DNA of 43,173 bases, taken from an uncultured Flavobacteriales bacterium (GTDB lineage: Bacteria; Bacteroidota; Bacteroidia; Flavobacteriales_D; CAJJDF01). The notes under the pieces were generated by a model, which was not told where the DNA came from, searched no databases, and saw nothing but the letters and a program-made list of their open reading frames with translations. Positions 1 to 9,416 of this stretch are shown here, piece after piece (the stretch's first letter is position 1; every line of letters starts with the position of its first letter). Where the stretch lies: positions 1 through 43,173 of the forward strand of contig CAJJDF010000009.1 in NCBI GenBank assembly GCA_905182785.1. The letters run 5' to 3'. The translations under genes were made by a program, and so were the position numbers.

Positions 1-492
1 TACTTTAGATCCATTTTGTGAAGTCCATGTTGTAGAGGTAACGTCACCAAAAGGGTGGTTGCTTCGTTTATTATTCACATAATAATCCGATGGAACTACG
101 TGGTGAACATCTGTTTTCATTGGACTATTGCTGCTAAATACACTTTGAGGCATTAAGTGTTCTCTGTTGTAGCAAGTTCCTTCAGGTCCATTGCTTCCGC
201 ATTGGTCTGATTGGTAAGTATAGTTGTAACTATCTACTCCTGTTGGATTTTCTGAATACATATCCATAATAGTGTTGTCATTTTCATAATGCTTATCCCT
301 ATCTGTAGTGTTATATGCTGTCCAGAGTTGACTATAGCTTTTAGAAATATGTCCGCTAGTAATAATTCCGGCTAATGCTGTTTTTAAAGGGTAACCCGTT
401 AGTCCTGCTGCTGCATTGTAATATCCTGGAGGAATTTGGGTAAATGCTGTTATTGAAAAAAGTAAAATCAGTGTAGTAAAAATCGTTTTCAT
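1..492 (-). CDS. Secreted endonuclease I family nuclease (3' end beyond window)
   Basis: The first 164 codons of a minus-strand gene are present; the rest lies before position 1. The ATG at 492 is followed by a Sec signal peptide of about 20 residues (MKTIFTTLILLFSITAFTQ), so the product is exported. The body carries the signature of the endonuclease I (EndA/NucM) family: NREHLMPQS near residue 118, then a conserved DVHHVVPSDYYVNNKRSNHP stretch and FGDV. In this family the His of the REH motif belongs to a beta-beta-alpha metal active site that cuts DNA or RNA non-specifically. Bacteroidota members are usually secreted and often end in a type IX sorting domain, which cannot be seen here. It is the last visible member of a minus-strand row, but 110 bp separate it from pyk, so it is probably transcribed on its own. 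A role in extracellular nucleic acid degradation is inferred from the family. Confidence 0.88.
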   Translation of the reverse strand, partial: MKTIFTTLILLFSITAFTQIPPGYYNAAAGLTGYPLKTALAGIITSGHISKSYSQLWTAYNTTDRDKHYENDNTIMDMYSENPTGVDSYNYTYQSDQCGSNGPEGTCYNREHLMPQSVFSSNSPMKTDVHHVVPSDYYVNNKRSNHPFGDVTSTTWTSQNGSKV

Positions 493-584
493 CTTTATTT
501 TTTTTAAATCTGTTCCCAGAATAAAGTATTCATAATTATCGTACCAGAGAGAAGATACCGTTTGTTTCTTCTTTGCTTTTTTTA

Positions 585-601
585 ACACAAAGTCTTTGTG
601 T
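585..601. repeat. 17-nt palindrome between pyk and the nuclease gene
   Basis: ACACAAAG and CTTTGTGT are perfect complements around a single T, just past the pyk stop codon. No T-tract follows on the minus strand, where A residues follow instead, so it does not look like a standard terminator. It could be a protein-binding palindrome or an RNA 3' end structure. Confidence 0.4.
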
Positions 602-602
602 A

Positions 603-2021
603 TCAATCTATATGGCTCAACTTAAGCATGTTTGTCTTTCCGCTCTCTTCTAGAGGAATACTTGCTGTGTTAATTATTAAATCACCTTCTTTTAAGTAAC
701 CTTCTTTTTTTAGCATGTAATGGATGTCTGCAATCGTGTGGTCTGTACTAACCATTTTGTCGTAGTAAAAAGTTTTTACTCCCCACACCAAACTCAGTTT
801 TGTCAGTAATTCTTTGTTCCCTGAGAATACATAAATGTGTGCTTTAGGTCTTTTGCTCGATATTTTGAAAGCTGTATAGCCAGAAAATGTCATGGTTACA
901 ATTGCTTTGGCATTTGTCTTGTCTGCCAAGTTACTTGCATTAAAACAGATGGAATCTGTAATAAATCGTTCTGGATTTTTGTCTGGATTTTCCTCGTTTG
1001 GTTCTTCCGTGATGTGATAAGTTCCTGTTTCTTCCAGTATTTTTACCATGGCTTTTATCACGTGGTTTGGAAATTTCCCTACCGAAGTTTCTCCGCTCAG
1101 CATTACTGCATCTGCTCCGTCAAGCACGGCATTGGCCACGTCATTTACCTCAGCTCTTGTAGGAGTAGAAGACTCTATCATGCTTTCCATCATCTGGGTA
1201 GCAATTACAACTGGTTTAGAATATTTAATGCATTTATTTACAATCATTTTTTGAACCAAAGGAACTTTTTCCATAGGAATTTCGACTCCTAAATCTCCTC
1301 TTGCAACCATTATTGCATCAGCATGTTTTATGATTTCATCAATGTTTTCAACTGCCTCTGGTTTTTCTACTTTGGCAATTACTCTAGCTTTTTTATTTTT
1401 GGCTGCGATTAATCCTTTCAGCTCTATAATATCTCTTGCTGTCCTTACAAACGAAAGTCCAATCCAATCTATGTTATGTTCTAAAGCAAATTCTAAATCG
1501 GCTAAATCTTTTTCGGTTAAAGAGGGCAATGAAATAACCGTGTTTGGCAGGTTTACACCTTTGTTTGATTTAAGTAACCCTCCTTGAGTAACTTTTGCTT
1601 TTACTGTGTCTTTTCCGTTGGTTTTTAGAATTTGCATTTCTAACTTTCCGTCATCCAATCTTATGAATTCTCCTTTTTTTACGTCTTTTGCAAAATCTTT
1701 ATAGTTCATATATACCAAGTCTGCATTTCCTATGCATTCTTTGTCGGTAAATGTGATTTCTTTTCCTTCTACCAAAAGTGTGTTTTCCGCCATTATTCCA
1801 ACCCTAAGTTTTGGCCCTTGTAAATCGCCTAACGTAGCAATGTGGGTTCCGTTCTCTCGGTTAATTTCCTTGATGTTGTTTAATACTTTCAAGTGATCTT
1901 CGTGAGATCCATGCGAAAAGTTTAATCTACAAACGTTCACTCCGTCATTTATGATAGATTGCAAGTTTTCTTTTGACTCTGTTGCTGGACCTATGGTCGC
2001 TATAATTTTTGTTTTTCTCAT
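603..2021 (-). CDS. pyk: Pyruvate kinase
   Basis: The 472-residue product converts phosphoenolpyruvate and ADP to pyruvate and ATP, the last step of glycolysis, in the cytoplasm. The length is usual for bacterial PK. Landmarks in order: KIIATIGPA at the N-terminus, RLNFSHGSH (about 33-41) of the substrate site, GDLQGPKLRVG (about 66-76) leading into the B domain, IAKVEKPEAVENI (about 216-228) with the catalytic lysine, MVARGDLGVEIP (about 238-249) with metal ligands, and ATQMMESM (about 276-283). The C-terminal domain is complete. The gene follows the IPExxxVDY-type gene by 11 bp, so the two are probably co-transcribed. No allosteric-site assignment can be made from sequence alone. Confidence 0.97.
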   Translation of the reverse strand: MRKTKIIATIGPATESKENLQSIINDGVNVCRLNFSHGSHEDHLKVLNNIKEINRENGTHIATLGDLQGPKLRVGIMAENTLLVEGKEITFTDKECIGNADLVYMNYKDFAKDVKKGEFIRLDDGKLEMQILKTNGKDTVKAKVTQGGLLKSNKGVNLPNTVISLPSLTEKDLADLEFALEHNIDWIGLSFVRTARDIIELKGLIAAKNKKARVIAKVEKPEAVENIDEIIKHADAIMVARGDLGVEIPMEKVPLVQKMIVNKCIKYSKPVVIATQMMESMIESSTPTRAEVNDVANAVLDGADAVMLSGETSVGKFPNHVIKAMVKILEETGTYHITEEPNEENPDKNPERFITDSICFNASNLADKTNAKAIVTMTFSGYTAFKISSKRPKAHIYVFSGNKELLTKLSLVWGVKTFYYDKMVSTDHTIADIHYMLKKEGYLKEGDLIINTASIPLEESGKTNMLKLSHID

Positions 2022-2032
2022 TGTCTTTTTTA

Positions 2033-2446
2033 CTAAAAGAGTAAATTCTCTTTGGATTTCAAGGTAGAAACGTCTACCTCAAATGCTGTTAACACAACAT
2101 TAATTTTTCTGATTTTTACAAGCATTTCTCTAGCTTCATATTCATTAAAGTCATAAAGAATTAAAAAATAATCGGCTGCTTTTGTTTCTGAAACCAGAAA
2201 CCTTCCATTTGATTTATTAGAAATTAACCTTACGTCTTGTTCTTCTTCCTTGTTTTTATAAAAATACATTGAAAAAACTGCATTTCCTCCTTTTTTGGTT
2301 GCAAATAAAACGTCATCTTCTTTATTGAGGTCAATTCCAAAAACTTTATTCAGTTCCCAGGATACTCTATAGTCTTTTGCATGACTGCTAATCCCAATTA
2401 ATTGGAAGTCATACTCAAACTCTGTAAGTAATATTGTTTTTGCCAT
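2033..2446 (-). CDS. IPExxxVDY family protein, function unknown
   Basis: A 137-residue cytoplasmic protein with no signal peptide or membrane segment. The opening (EFEYDFQLIGISSHAKDYR) and a later ADYFLILYD segment match what I recall of the small IPExxxVDY family, which in Flavobacteriia is commonly encoded next to pyruvate kinase. The defining IPE..VDY segment is degenerate here and reads ETKAADY. The gene lies 11 bp upstream of pyk in the same orientation, and I infer an operon. The family has no established biochemical function; its conserved neighbourhood suggests a link with central carbon metabolism, but that is only association. Confidence 0.65.
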   Translation of the reverse strand: MAKTILLTEFEYDFQLIGISSHAKDYRVSWELNKVFGIDLNKEDDVLFATKKGGNAVFSMYFYKNKEEEQDVRLISNKSNGRFLVSETKAADYFLILYDFNEYEAREMLVKIRKINVVLTAFEVDVSTLKSKENLLF

Positions 2447-2480
2447 TAGTGGGTGAAATTACGAAAATTAACGCACAAAT

Positions 2481-2509
2481 AAATAGTCGTAATTTTATTG
2501 TGACTATTT
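2481..2509. repeat. Inverted repeat upstream of the IPExxxVDY-pyk operon
   Basis: AAATAGTC (2481-2488) and GACTATTT (2502-2509) are perfect 8-bp arms separated by 13 bp, about 35-63 bp before the start codon at 2446. The position suits an operator or a leader hairpin. No strict TAnnTTTG element was found beside it. Confidence 0.3.
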
Positions 2510-2631
2510 ATAGTTACTTATGTGAAACTCCGCCTAAACAAAAGAGTGTTGTTCCTAAGGTTAAGGTTGTTTTTTATAAATTTAAAACGAAATTATTATT
2601 CATTTAATAGTTCTAGATCGTTTTCATGAGT

Positions 2632-2665
2632 TAAAAAAAAGAGCCACAATAAAATTGTGGCTCTT
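2632..2665 (-). terminator. Rho-independent terminator of typA
   Basis: Read on the minus strand, the typA stop codon is followed by a perfect 10-bp stem, GAGCCACAAT and ATTGTGGCTC, with a 3-nt loop and a run of eight T residues. This is the clearest canonical terminator in the window. It separates typA from the IPExxxVDY-pyk operon. Confidence 0.9.
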
Positions 2666-2687
2666 AAACTCTAAATTGATTTGAAAT

Positions 2688-4490
2688 CTAGTTTCTCCCT
2701 GATCTTTTTCTTTCAGATTCACTCAATAAGATTTTTCTTAGTCTTATGCTTAATGGAGTTACTTCCACTAATTCATCTTCTTGGATATACTCTAAAGCTT
2801 CCTCTAAAGAGAAAATAATTGGTGGAGCTAATTTTACTTTATCATCAGCACCAGAAGAACGCATGTTCGACATTTTCTTTGTCTTCGTTACATTCACTGT
2901 TAAATCATTATCTCTAGAGTTTTCTCCAATTACTTGACCTGCATAAATTTCTTCGTTTGATTTAACGAAAAACTTACCTCTGTCTTGTAAGTTGTTTAAT
3001 GAGAATGGAATTGCTTTCCCTTGTTCTAATGAGATTAAAGAACCAGCCGATCTTCCAGGAATTTCTCCTCTGTATGGTGCAAATTCTTTGAATCTGTGAT
3101 TCATAATTGCTTCTCCTGCAGTTGCAGTCAACAAATAGTTTCTTAATCCAATAATTCCTCTTGATGGAATAATGAAATCAATAGTAACTCTATCTCCTTT
3201 AGGAACCATGTTTAACATTTCTCCTTTTCTCATAGAAACCATTTCAATTGCTTTTCCAGAAACATTTTCTGGTAGGTCAATTGTCAATTCTTCAATTGGT
3301 TCGTGTTTCTTTCCGTCTATTTCTTTTATAATTACTTGTGGTTGACCAATTTGTAATTCATATCCTTCTCTTCTCATTGTCTCAATCAATACAGACAAGT
3401 GAAGAATTCCTCTTCCAAATACCATGAATGAATCAGCAGAACCTGTGTCTTTTACTTGTAAAGCCAAGTTTTTCTCAAGCTCTTTGTCCAATCTATCTTT
3501 GATGTGACGAGAAGTAACAAATTTACCTTCTTTACCAAAAAATGGTGAGTTGTTGATGGTAAACATCATACTCATTGTTGGCTCATCAATCTTTATCGTT
3601 TTTAATGCTTCAGGGTTTTCTATATCTGCAATTGTATCACCAATTTCAAATCCTTCTACTCCTACTATTCCACAAATGTCTCCTGTTTGAACTTCAGTTA
3701 CTTTTAGTTTCCCCATTCCTTCGAATACGAAAATCTCTTTCACTTTAGATTTTACAATACTTCCATCTCTTTTTACCAAAGAAACATTTTGTCCTTCTTT
3801 TATTGTTCCTCTTTGTAATCTTCCTACAGCAATTCTTCCTACGTAAGCAGAATAATCAAGAGAAGTAATCAGCAACTGAGTGTTTCCTTCATCAAATACT
3901 GGAGTTGGAATGTGTTCCAACACACAATCCAATAATGGTGTAATGTTATCAGTTGGCTCTTTCCAATCAGTACTCATCCATCCGTTCTTTGCAGAACCAT
4001 AAATTACTGGAAAGTCTAGTTGTTCTTCACTAGCTCCTACACTAAACATCAAATCAAATACGTTTTCGTAAGCGATATCTGGTGTACAGTTTTCTTTGTC
4101 TACTTTGTTTACAACTACAATAGGTTTTAGTCCCGCTTCAATTGCTTTTTGCATCACAAATCTTGTTTGTGGCATTGGTCCTTCAAAAGCATCTACTAAT
4201 AGTAAAACTCCATCAGCCATGTTCATCACACGCTCTACTTCTCCACCAAAATCACTATGGCCTGGCGTATCAATGATGTTAATTTTTACTCCTTTGTAGT
4301 TTACCGATACGTTTTTTGCTAAAATCGTAATCCCTCTTTCTTTTTCAAGGTCATTACTGTCCATGATTAATTCTCCTGGAGTTTCGTGATCTGAAAACAA
4401 TTTCCCTGCTAAAATCATTTTATCTACTAGTGTAGTTTTCCCGTGATCTACATGGGCAATGATTGCAATATTCTTTATTTCTTGTGACAT
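2688..4490 (-). CDS. typA: Translational GTPase TypA/BipA
   Basis: The 600-residue GTPase binds the ribosome and is associated with stress adaptation and large-subunit assembly. The G domain is intact: AHVDHGKTT (P loop, about 13-21), the RGITI switch segment (about 53-57), DTPGH (G3), NKVD (G4, about 130) and GSAK (G5). EF-G-like domains 2, 3 and 5 follow, then the TypA-specific C-terminal part with [20 protein letters not shown] (about 440-460) and a basic end. The length fits the family (about 600-610). The gene stands alone, with a TACCTTTG promoter element at 4511-4518 and a perfect terminator at 2632-2665. Confidence 0.97.
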   Translation of the reverse strand: MSQEIKNIAIIAHVDHGKTTLVDKMILAGKLFSDHETPGELIMDSNDLEKERGITILAKNVSVNYKGVKINIIDTPGHSDFGGEVERVMNMADGVLLLVDAFEGPMPQTRFVMQKAIEAGLKPIVVVNKVDKENCTPDIAYENVFDLMFSVGASEEQLDFPVIYGSAKNGWMSTDWKEPTDNITPLLDCVLEHIPTPVFDEGNTQLLITSLDYSAYVGRIAVGRLQRGTIKEGQNVSLVKRDGSIVKSKVKEIFVFEGMGKLKVTEVQTGDICGIVGVEGFEIGDTIADIENPEALKTIKIDEPTMSMMFTINNSPFFGKEGKFVTSRHIKDRLDKELEKNLALQVKDTGSADSFMVFGRGILHLSVLIETMRREGYELQIGQPQVIIKEIDGKKHEPIEELTIDLPENVSGKAIEMVSMRKGEMLNMVPKGDRVTIDFIIPSRGIIGLRNYLLTATAGEAIMNHRFKEFAPYRGEIPGRSAGSLISLEQGKAIPFSLNNLQDRGKFFVKSNEEIYAGQVIGENSRDNDLTVNVTKTKKMSNMRSSGADDKVKLAPPIIFSLEEALEYIQEDELVEVTPLSIRLRKILLSESERKRSGRN

Positions 4491-4510
4491 AAAATCAATT
4501 AAATTTTGTG

Positions 4511-4518
4511 CAAAGGTA
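4511..4518 (-). promoter_or_regulatory. Putative -7 element of typA
   Basis: The minus strand reads TACCTTTG, matching the Bacteroidota primary-sigma -7 consensus TAnnTTTG, 20 bp before the typA start codon. No TTG was found at the expected -33 spacing, so the match is half of a promoter. Confidence 0.4.
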
Positions 4519-4629
4519 GTGTATTTGTTTAGAATTGCTGTAAATAGACTGTTAATTCTGTTATTTAAGTTAAAAACTTGACCAAAAAAAGAGTTAATCC
4601 CCTTAAATCAAGACTTTTTTTAAAATAAA

Positions 4630-6564
4630 TTAAGCAGGAGTTACCCAATCTCCATATTCTTTAATCAAGCCTATTAATTCATCCAGAGCATCTTCTTCAG
4701 GAATGTTTTTCTTTACTACCGTTTTTTCTTTGTACAGAGTAATTTTTCCCTTTCCTGTTCCTACATAACCATAATCGGCATCAGCCATTTCTCCTGGTCC
4801 GTTTACAATACAACCCATAATTCCAATTTTCAATCCTTTTAAGTGATTGGTTTTGGCTCTTATTTTTGCTGTTGTTTCTTGCAAATCGAACAAAGTTCGC
4901 CCGCAAGAAGGGCAAGAAATATAATCGGTTTTAGAAATTCTAGTTCTTGTTGCTTGCAGAATTCCAAATGCGGTATCGTTCAAAAATAAATCTCCTCCGC
5001 AATTTTCGGCAGCTATATAAATTCCATCTCCTAATCCATCAATTAACAATCCTCCCATATCTACCGAAGCATCTATTTGTAATTCTTCTTGAGATAAATC
5101 TCCATAAGCTCTCCCTATTACAACTGGGGCCTTGCATTTGTTTTGCATCAAAGAATTAAATGTCATTCTCTGCTCTGCTAATCCGTGTTTGTTGTAGGTA
5201 CCTATGATTAAAACTACTGTTTTGTCTTTATTCAACTTCTCGAATAATTCATCCGTAAAATCTGCTAACAAAACAGACACAAAGTTTAGCTTTTCATGCT
5301 TTTCACAACCTGATAAATATTGTTTTACATCTAAAAAAGGGAATCTATTTGGTCTACTTTTTTCTTCTAGCCAAGTGTTGTATTCGTGAATTAGCCCTAG
5401 CGTTCCTGGTATTTCAAAGTCTACTGTGTTTTTGTTTGTAAATACGTAGTCACAAGCTTTGTCGGTAATATTCCATTTATCAAGAGGAACAGAATAATTA
5501 TAACCTAAGGCGAAAAATGAAGCTTTTTTTATTTCTTTTTTTAATGAAAAATCAGCCACCACAACAGGCACGTGTTTGCTTCCTATGTTTTTTATGGTGT
5601 GTGTTTTTCTCCTTGTATATTCGTAAGGATCTATGAAAGATTGAGAAACAATTTCTATCGGATCGTGGTCTTCTCTGTGCGCATATCTTTTCACTAAATT
5701 TTGTGCTACAGGAATTTCTGCTTCAGCAGATTCGGTAAGGGAAACACGAATGGTATCGCCAATTCCATCTTCCAATAAAACTCCTATCCCTATCGCAGAT
5801 TTTATTCTTCCGTCTTCTCCTTCTCCAGCTTCGGTTACTCCCAAGTGAAGTGGGTAATTCATTCCTTGTTCTATCATGGCTGCTACCAATAATCGGTAAG
5901 CTTGCACCATTACTTTTGGGTTACTTGCTTTCATAGAAAGCACCAGCTCGTAATAGTTGTTTTTTTCACAAATATGAATAAACTCCATGGCAGACTCTAC
6001 CATTCCTAATGGCGTATCACCATATCTACTCAATATTCTATCAGATAAAGAGCCGTGATTGGTTCCTATTCGCATTGCAACTCCATTTTTCTTGCATTTT
6101 AAAACTAAAGGAGTAAACTTTTCTTCTATTCTATCCAATTCAGCTTGATACGACTCATCTGTATAATCATATTCATTAAATTGTTTTTTATCGGCATAAT
6201 TTCCTGGGTTTACCCTTATTTTCTCAACAATATCTGCGGCAACTTCTGCGGCATTAGGAGTAAAATGAATGTCTGCAACCAAAGGAATGTCATATCCTTG
6301 TTTGATGATTTCATCTTTTATTACCTGTAGGTTTTGAGCATCTTTTTTGCTTGGAGCAGTTAATCTCACTATTTCACAGCCTGCTTTTGCCAAACTAATC
6401 GTTTCTTCTACCGATTTTTTTGTGTCCATAGTGTCGGCCGTGGTCATAGATTGCACACGAATAGGATTGTCTCCTCCCACTCCAATTTTTCCTACCATTA
6501 CTTCTCGTGTTGTGAATCGCGAGTATTGGGTTAAACTGTTACAGTAAGGTTTTTCTTTGCTCAT
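4630..6564 (-). CDS. ispG: 4-hydroxy-3-methylbut-2-enyl diphosphate synthase, long form with internal insert
   Basis: The 644-residue [4Fe-4S] enzyme reduces methylerythritol cyclodiphosphate to HMBPP in the non-mevalonate isoprenoid pathway. The N-terminal TIM barrel contains IRVQSMTTADTMD (about 34-46) and VADIHFTPNAA (about 96-106). The C-terminal domain carries the cluster cysteines, in CPSCGRT (about 545-551) and GIMGCIVNGPGE (about 582-593), followed by the usual glutamate. At 644 residues it is much longer than the roughly 370-residue E. coli type; the extra central segment (roughly 290-500) is the insert known from plants, Chlamydia and Bacteroidota. The ATG directly follows the TAA of the response regulator gene (TAAATG), which predicts translational coupling. 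Confidence 0.96.
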   Translation of the reverse strand: MSKEKPYCNSLTQYSRFTTREVMVGKIGVGGDNPIRVQSMTTADTMDTKKSVEETISLAKAGCEIVRLTAPSKKDAQNLQVIKDEIIKQGYDIPLVADIHFTPNAAEVAADIVEKIRVNPGNYADKKQFNEYDYTDESYQAELDRIEEKFTPLVLKCKKNGVAMRIGTNHGSLSDRILSRYGDTPLGMVESAMEFIHICEKNNYYELVLSMKASNPKVMVQAYRLLVAAMIEQGMNYPLHLGVTEAGEGEDGRIKSAIGIGVLLEDGIGDTIRVSLTESAEAEIPVAQNLVKRYAHREDHDPIEIVSQSFIDPYEYTRRKTHTIKNIGSKHVPVVVADFSLKKEIKKASFFALGYNYSVPLDKWNITDKACDYVFTNKNTVDFEIPGTLGLIHEYNTWLEEKSRPNRFPFLDVKQYLSGCEKHEKLNFVSVLLADFTDELFEKLNKDKTVVLIIGTYNKHGLAEQRMTFNSLMQNKCKAPVVIGRAYGDLSQEELQIDASVDMGGLLIDGLGDGIYIAAENCGGDLFLNDTAFGILQATRTRISKTDYISCPSCGRTLFDLQETTAKIRAKTNHLKGLKIGIMGCIVNGPGEMADADYGYVGTGKGKITLYKEKTVVKKNIPEEDALDELIGLIKEYGDWVTPA

Positions 6565-7734
6565 TTATTTTGTAGGATTAGCGTATAACTTAATTTCGTC
6601 TCCTTGTATTTCGTTTCCACATAAGATTATCAAACGCTCTACTATGTTTCTTAATTCTCTTATGTTTCCTGTCCAGTCTATCTTTTGTAATTCTCTTATT
6701 GCATCTTTAGAAAATGATTTTGTTGGAATGCTTTGCTCTTTACAAATTATTCCCAAAAAGTGATTGGCCAATAATGGAATATCATCTTTTCTTTCATTAA
6801 GCGAAGGTACATGAATTAGAATTACTGCTAATCTGTGGTATAAATCTTCTCGAAATGTCTTTTCTGTAATTTCTTCTTTCAGATTTTTGTTGGTTGCAGC
6901 AATAACTCTAACATTTACTTTAATGTCTTTATCTCCACCAACACGAGTAATTTTATGTTCTTGTAATGCTCTCAATACTTTAGCTTGTGCAGATAAACTC
7001 ATATCTCCTATTTCATCCAAAAATATAGTTCCTCCTTCTGCTTGTTCAAACTTTCCTTTTCTTTGTTTTATTGCCGATGTAAATGCTCCTTTTTCGTGCC
7101 CAAACAATTCACTTTCAATTAATTCAGCAGGAATTGCAGCACAATTTACTTCAATAAATGGCGCTTTTACTCGGCTGCTTTGTTCGTGTAATTGCCTTGC
7201 AACCAGCTCTTTCCCGCTTCCGTTCCCTCCTGTAATTAATACTCTTGCGTCAGATGGAGCAACTTTTTCTATCATTTTTTTAATGGCAATAATCGCTTTG
7301 GATTCACCAATGATATCTGTTGTTTTTCCTTTGTGGATTTTTCGTTTTAGTACTTTGGTTTCTTCTACCAAATCACTTCTTTCAAATGCATTTCTAATGC
7401 TAACCAAGGTTCTATTCAAATCCAGTGGTTTTTGAATAAAATCATAAGCTCCTTTTTGTAAGCACTCTACAGCTGTGTCAATCGTTCCATGACCAGAAAT
7501 CATAATAACAGGAGAATCTACTCCTGTGGATTGCAGTTTTTCTAAAACCTCAACTCCGTCCATCTCTGGCATTTTTATATCGCAAAGAATTACGTCATAT
7601 TTGTTTTTTGAAGCTAACTCAAAACCCACTTTGCCATTTTCAGCAGTATCTACTTGGTATTTTTCGTTTTCAAGGATTTCTTTCAGTACACTTCTAATTG
7701 GTCTTTCGTCATCTATGACTAGTATTTTGGTCAT
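6565..7734 (-). CDS. NtrC-type response regulator, receiver plus AAA+, no DNA-binding domain
   Basis: The 389-residue protein has a receiver domain (1-120; acidic D8/D9, phospho-acceptor D52 in ILCDIKMPEMDG) and a sigma-54 interaction AAA+ domain (about 140-365). Walker A reads GGNGSGKE (usually GESGTGKE), Walker B is GGTIFLDEIGDM, and the arginine-finger region FREDLYHRL is present. The sigma-54 contact loop reads GAFTSA, not GAFTGA. The protein ends about 20 residues after the AAA+ lid (IRELRNIVERL), so the C-terminal Fis-type helix-turn-helix is absent. I recall flavobacterial homologues of similar length, so this may be a lineage form and not a truncation. No partner kinase is adjacent; ispG follows as TAAATG. 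Confidence 0.88.
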   Translation of the reverse strand: MTKILVIDDERPIRSVLKEILENEKYQVDTAENGKVGFELASKNKYDVILCDIKMPEMDGVEVLEKLQSTGVDSPVIMISGHGTIDTAVECLQKGAYDFIQKPLDLNRTLVSIRNAFERSDLVEETKVLKRKIHKGKTTDIIGESKAIIAIKKMIEKVAPSDARVLITGGNGSGKELVARQLHEQSSRVKAPFIEVNCAAIPAELIESELFGHEKGAFTSAIKQRKGKFEQAEGGTIFLDEIGDMSLSAQAKVLRALQEHKITRVGGDKDIKVNVRVIAATNKNLKEEITEKTFREDLYHRLAVILIHVPSLNERKDDIPLLANHFLGIICKEQSIPTKSFSKDAIRELQKIDWTGNIRELRNIVERLIILCGNEIQGDEIKLYANPTK

Positions 7735-7871
7735 TGGTTTTCTTTTTTTAACTTCACAAAGTATAAAAATAAAGTTTTGTGCCGAGTATCTCCAATAAAA
7801 ATAGATTAAATGTTGTTAATAAGGTGTAACTAAATAACTATTTAAAGTTACAAGATTAAAAAAAGAAAGAT

Positions 7872-9416
7872 ATGAAGTTTGTTAGATTGCTATTTCTGTT
7901 CTTTCCCTTTGTTTATTTAGGGCAAATTCCTAATTGTGTTCCTATACGTGGAGAGTATTTGTGGATGAGCGAAACGGAAGTGAGTAATCACAATTATCAT
8001 GTGTTTTTATCTTCTATTTCTGAAAAAGATAGTTTGAAAAACCTTCCAGATTCTGAAATGTGGAGTAAAAGATTTAGAGCTAAAATGCCAATGGAAAAGT
8101 ATTATTTTCATCATCCAGCTTATACAGATTATCCATTAGTAAACATTACCTACGAAAATGCAAAATCATATTGTAAATGGCTTACAGAAACTTTAAATCA
8201 CAATTTTCTAAATCAAAAAGTACTAGTTCGTTTACCAACTGAAAATGAATGGAAAGAGGCTGCAAAAGCAGGGAATAGATATGCTTTTTATCCTTGGGGA
8301 ACTCATTCTATGCGAATTGAGGAAGGAAAACATCAAGGGAGAATGAGAGCTAATTTCGTTAGGGGTAGAGGTGATTTCTTGGGTGTTTCTGGCAGATTAA
8401 ATGATAATGCTGATTTAACTGCTCCTGTAAACTCTTATTGGCCAAATGATTTTGGGCTTTACAACATGAGCGGGAATGTGAGTGAAATGGTTGCCGAAAA
8501 AGGATTGGTGAAAGGGGGAGGTTGGAGAAATAGAGCAGATTATTTAAGAATTGACAAGCAACAATATGTTTATTCTGCCTCGCCTGAAGTTGGATTTAGG
8601 TATGTTGTGGAAGTGATTGAAATACCTCAGCCTAAGAAAAAACCAAAACCTCTTAGTCTGAATAAAAAATTCTTTAAACAGTATTTTACTGAAATAAATG
8701 ACACACTTTCTTTTGGAAAATATGAGGTGACTAATGAATTATATAGAATGTATAAAGAAGATTTCATTAAAAATAAAGCTATTTATACAGAGTCAATCAA
8801 AGACTCTCTTTGGTTCGATTTATTTCCATACAGTCAGTTCTGGATGACGAACTACAGTTCTCATTCGAATTATAATAATTATCCAGCTGTAAATATTAAA
8901 TATTGGGAAGCCGAACAATTTGCCTTTTGGTTAGAGGTTAATTATGAACGCGTTTTCAATAAAAAAATTGAAATCCGCTTGCCGACATTACAAGAATGGG
9001 AATTAGCTGCAAGCGGGGGATTAAAAAACTCTTCTTATCCTTGGGGTGGTCCTTATGCTAGAAATTCAAACGGCTCGTTCTTGGCAAACCACAACCCAAA
9101 AATGAGTGAAAGCGAAAATGTGAATGGATATGATACTTTGTCTCTTAACAACTTTTTTCAAAATCACTTTACCGATTTAGAAGATTTTGACGGAGAGGCT
9201 GTTTTAGCTCCTGTTAATTCATATCATCCTAACGGATACGGATTATATAACATAGCTGGAAATGCTGCTGAAATGGTATTGGATTCTAATTATACAAAAG
9301 GTGGTTCTTGGAAAAGTAAAAGCTATTTCTTGCAAATAGATTCCAAAGAAGATTGGGACAAAGAAGCTAATCCTTTTACTGGGCTTAGGGTTGTAATGGT
9401 TAAAAAAGAGAATTAA
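7872..9416 (+). CDS. Exported protein with two tandem SUMF1 (formylglycine-generating-enzyme-like) domains
   Basis: 514 residues with an N-terminal signal peptide (about 17 residues, ending near YLGQ). Two SUMF1/FGE-sulfatase folds follow. Domain 1 (about 25-255) has RLPTENEWKEAAKAG, YPWG, YNMSGNVSEMV, KGGGWRN and VGFRYV. A linker PQPKKKPKP follows, then domain 2 (about 270-512) with IRLPTLQEWELAASGG, YPWG, YNIAGNAAEMV, KGGSW and TGLRVV. The cysteines of true formylglycine-generating enzymes are not in evidence, so a structural or binding role is more likely than sulfatase activation. In Bacteroidota such non-enzymatic copies include GldJ and GldK of gliding and type IX secretion, but those have one domain and no clear orthology is claimed. 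Its last 4 bp overlap the convergent Spy-like gene. Confidence 0.85.
   Translation: MKFVRLLFLFFPFVYLGQIPNCVPIRGEYLWMSETEVSNHNYHVFLSSISEKDSLKNLPDSEMWSKRFRAKMPMEKYYFHHPAYTDYPLVNITYENAKSYCKWLTETLNHNFLNQKVLVRLPTENEWKEAAKAGNRYAFYPWGTHSMRIEEGKHQGRMRANFVRGRGDFLGVSGRLNDNADLTAPVNSYWPNDFGLYNMSGNVSEMVAEKGLVKGGGWRNRADYLRIDKQQYVYSASPEVGFRYVVEVIEIPQPKKKPKPLSLNKKFFKQYFTEINDTLSFGKYEVTNELYRMYKEDFIKNKAIYTESIKDSLWFDLFPYSQFWMTNYSSHSNYNNYPAVNIKYWEAEQFAFWLEVNYERVFNKKIEIRLPTLQEWELAASGGLKNSSYPWGGPYARNSNGSFLANHNPKMSESENVNGYDTLSLNNFFQNHFTDLEDFDGEAVLAPVNSYHPNGYGLYNIAGNAAEMVLDSNYTKGGSWKSKSYFLQIDSKEDWDKEANPFTGLRVVMVKKEN

Noticed and set aside
1048-1075. CACGTG inside pyk as a third parS site
   Set aside because: The flanks (TTTATCACGTGGTTTGG) do not match the parS arms; it is ordinary coding sequence.
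6887-7435. 182-codon plus-strand open frame opposite the response regulator
   Set aside because: It is the antisense shadow of a well-conserved AAA+ domain; its translation is low-complexity and matches no family.
7872-9416. Sulfatase-maturing formylglycine-generating enzyme
   Set aside because: No sulfatase gene is adjacent and the cysteines needed for catalysis are not evident; both domains look like the structural branch of the fold.
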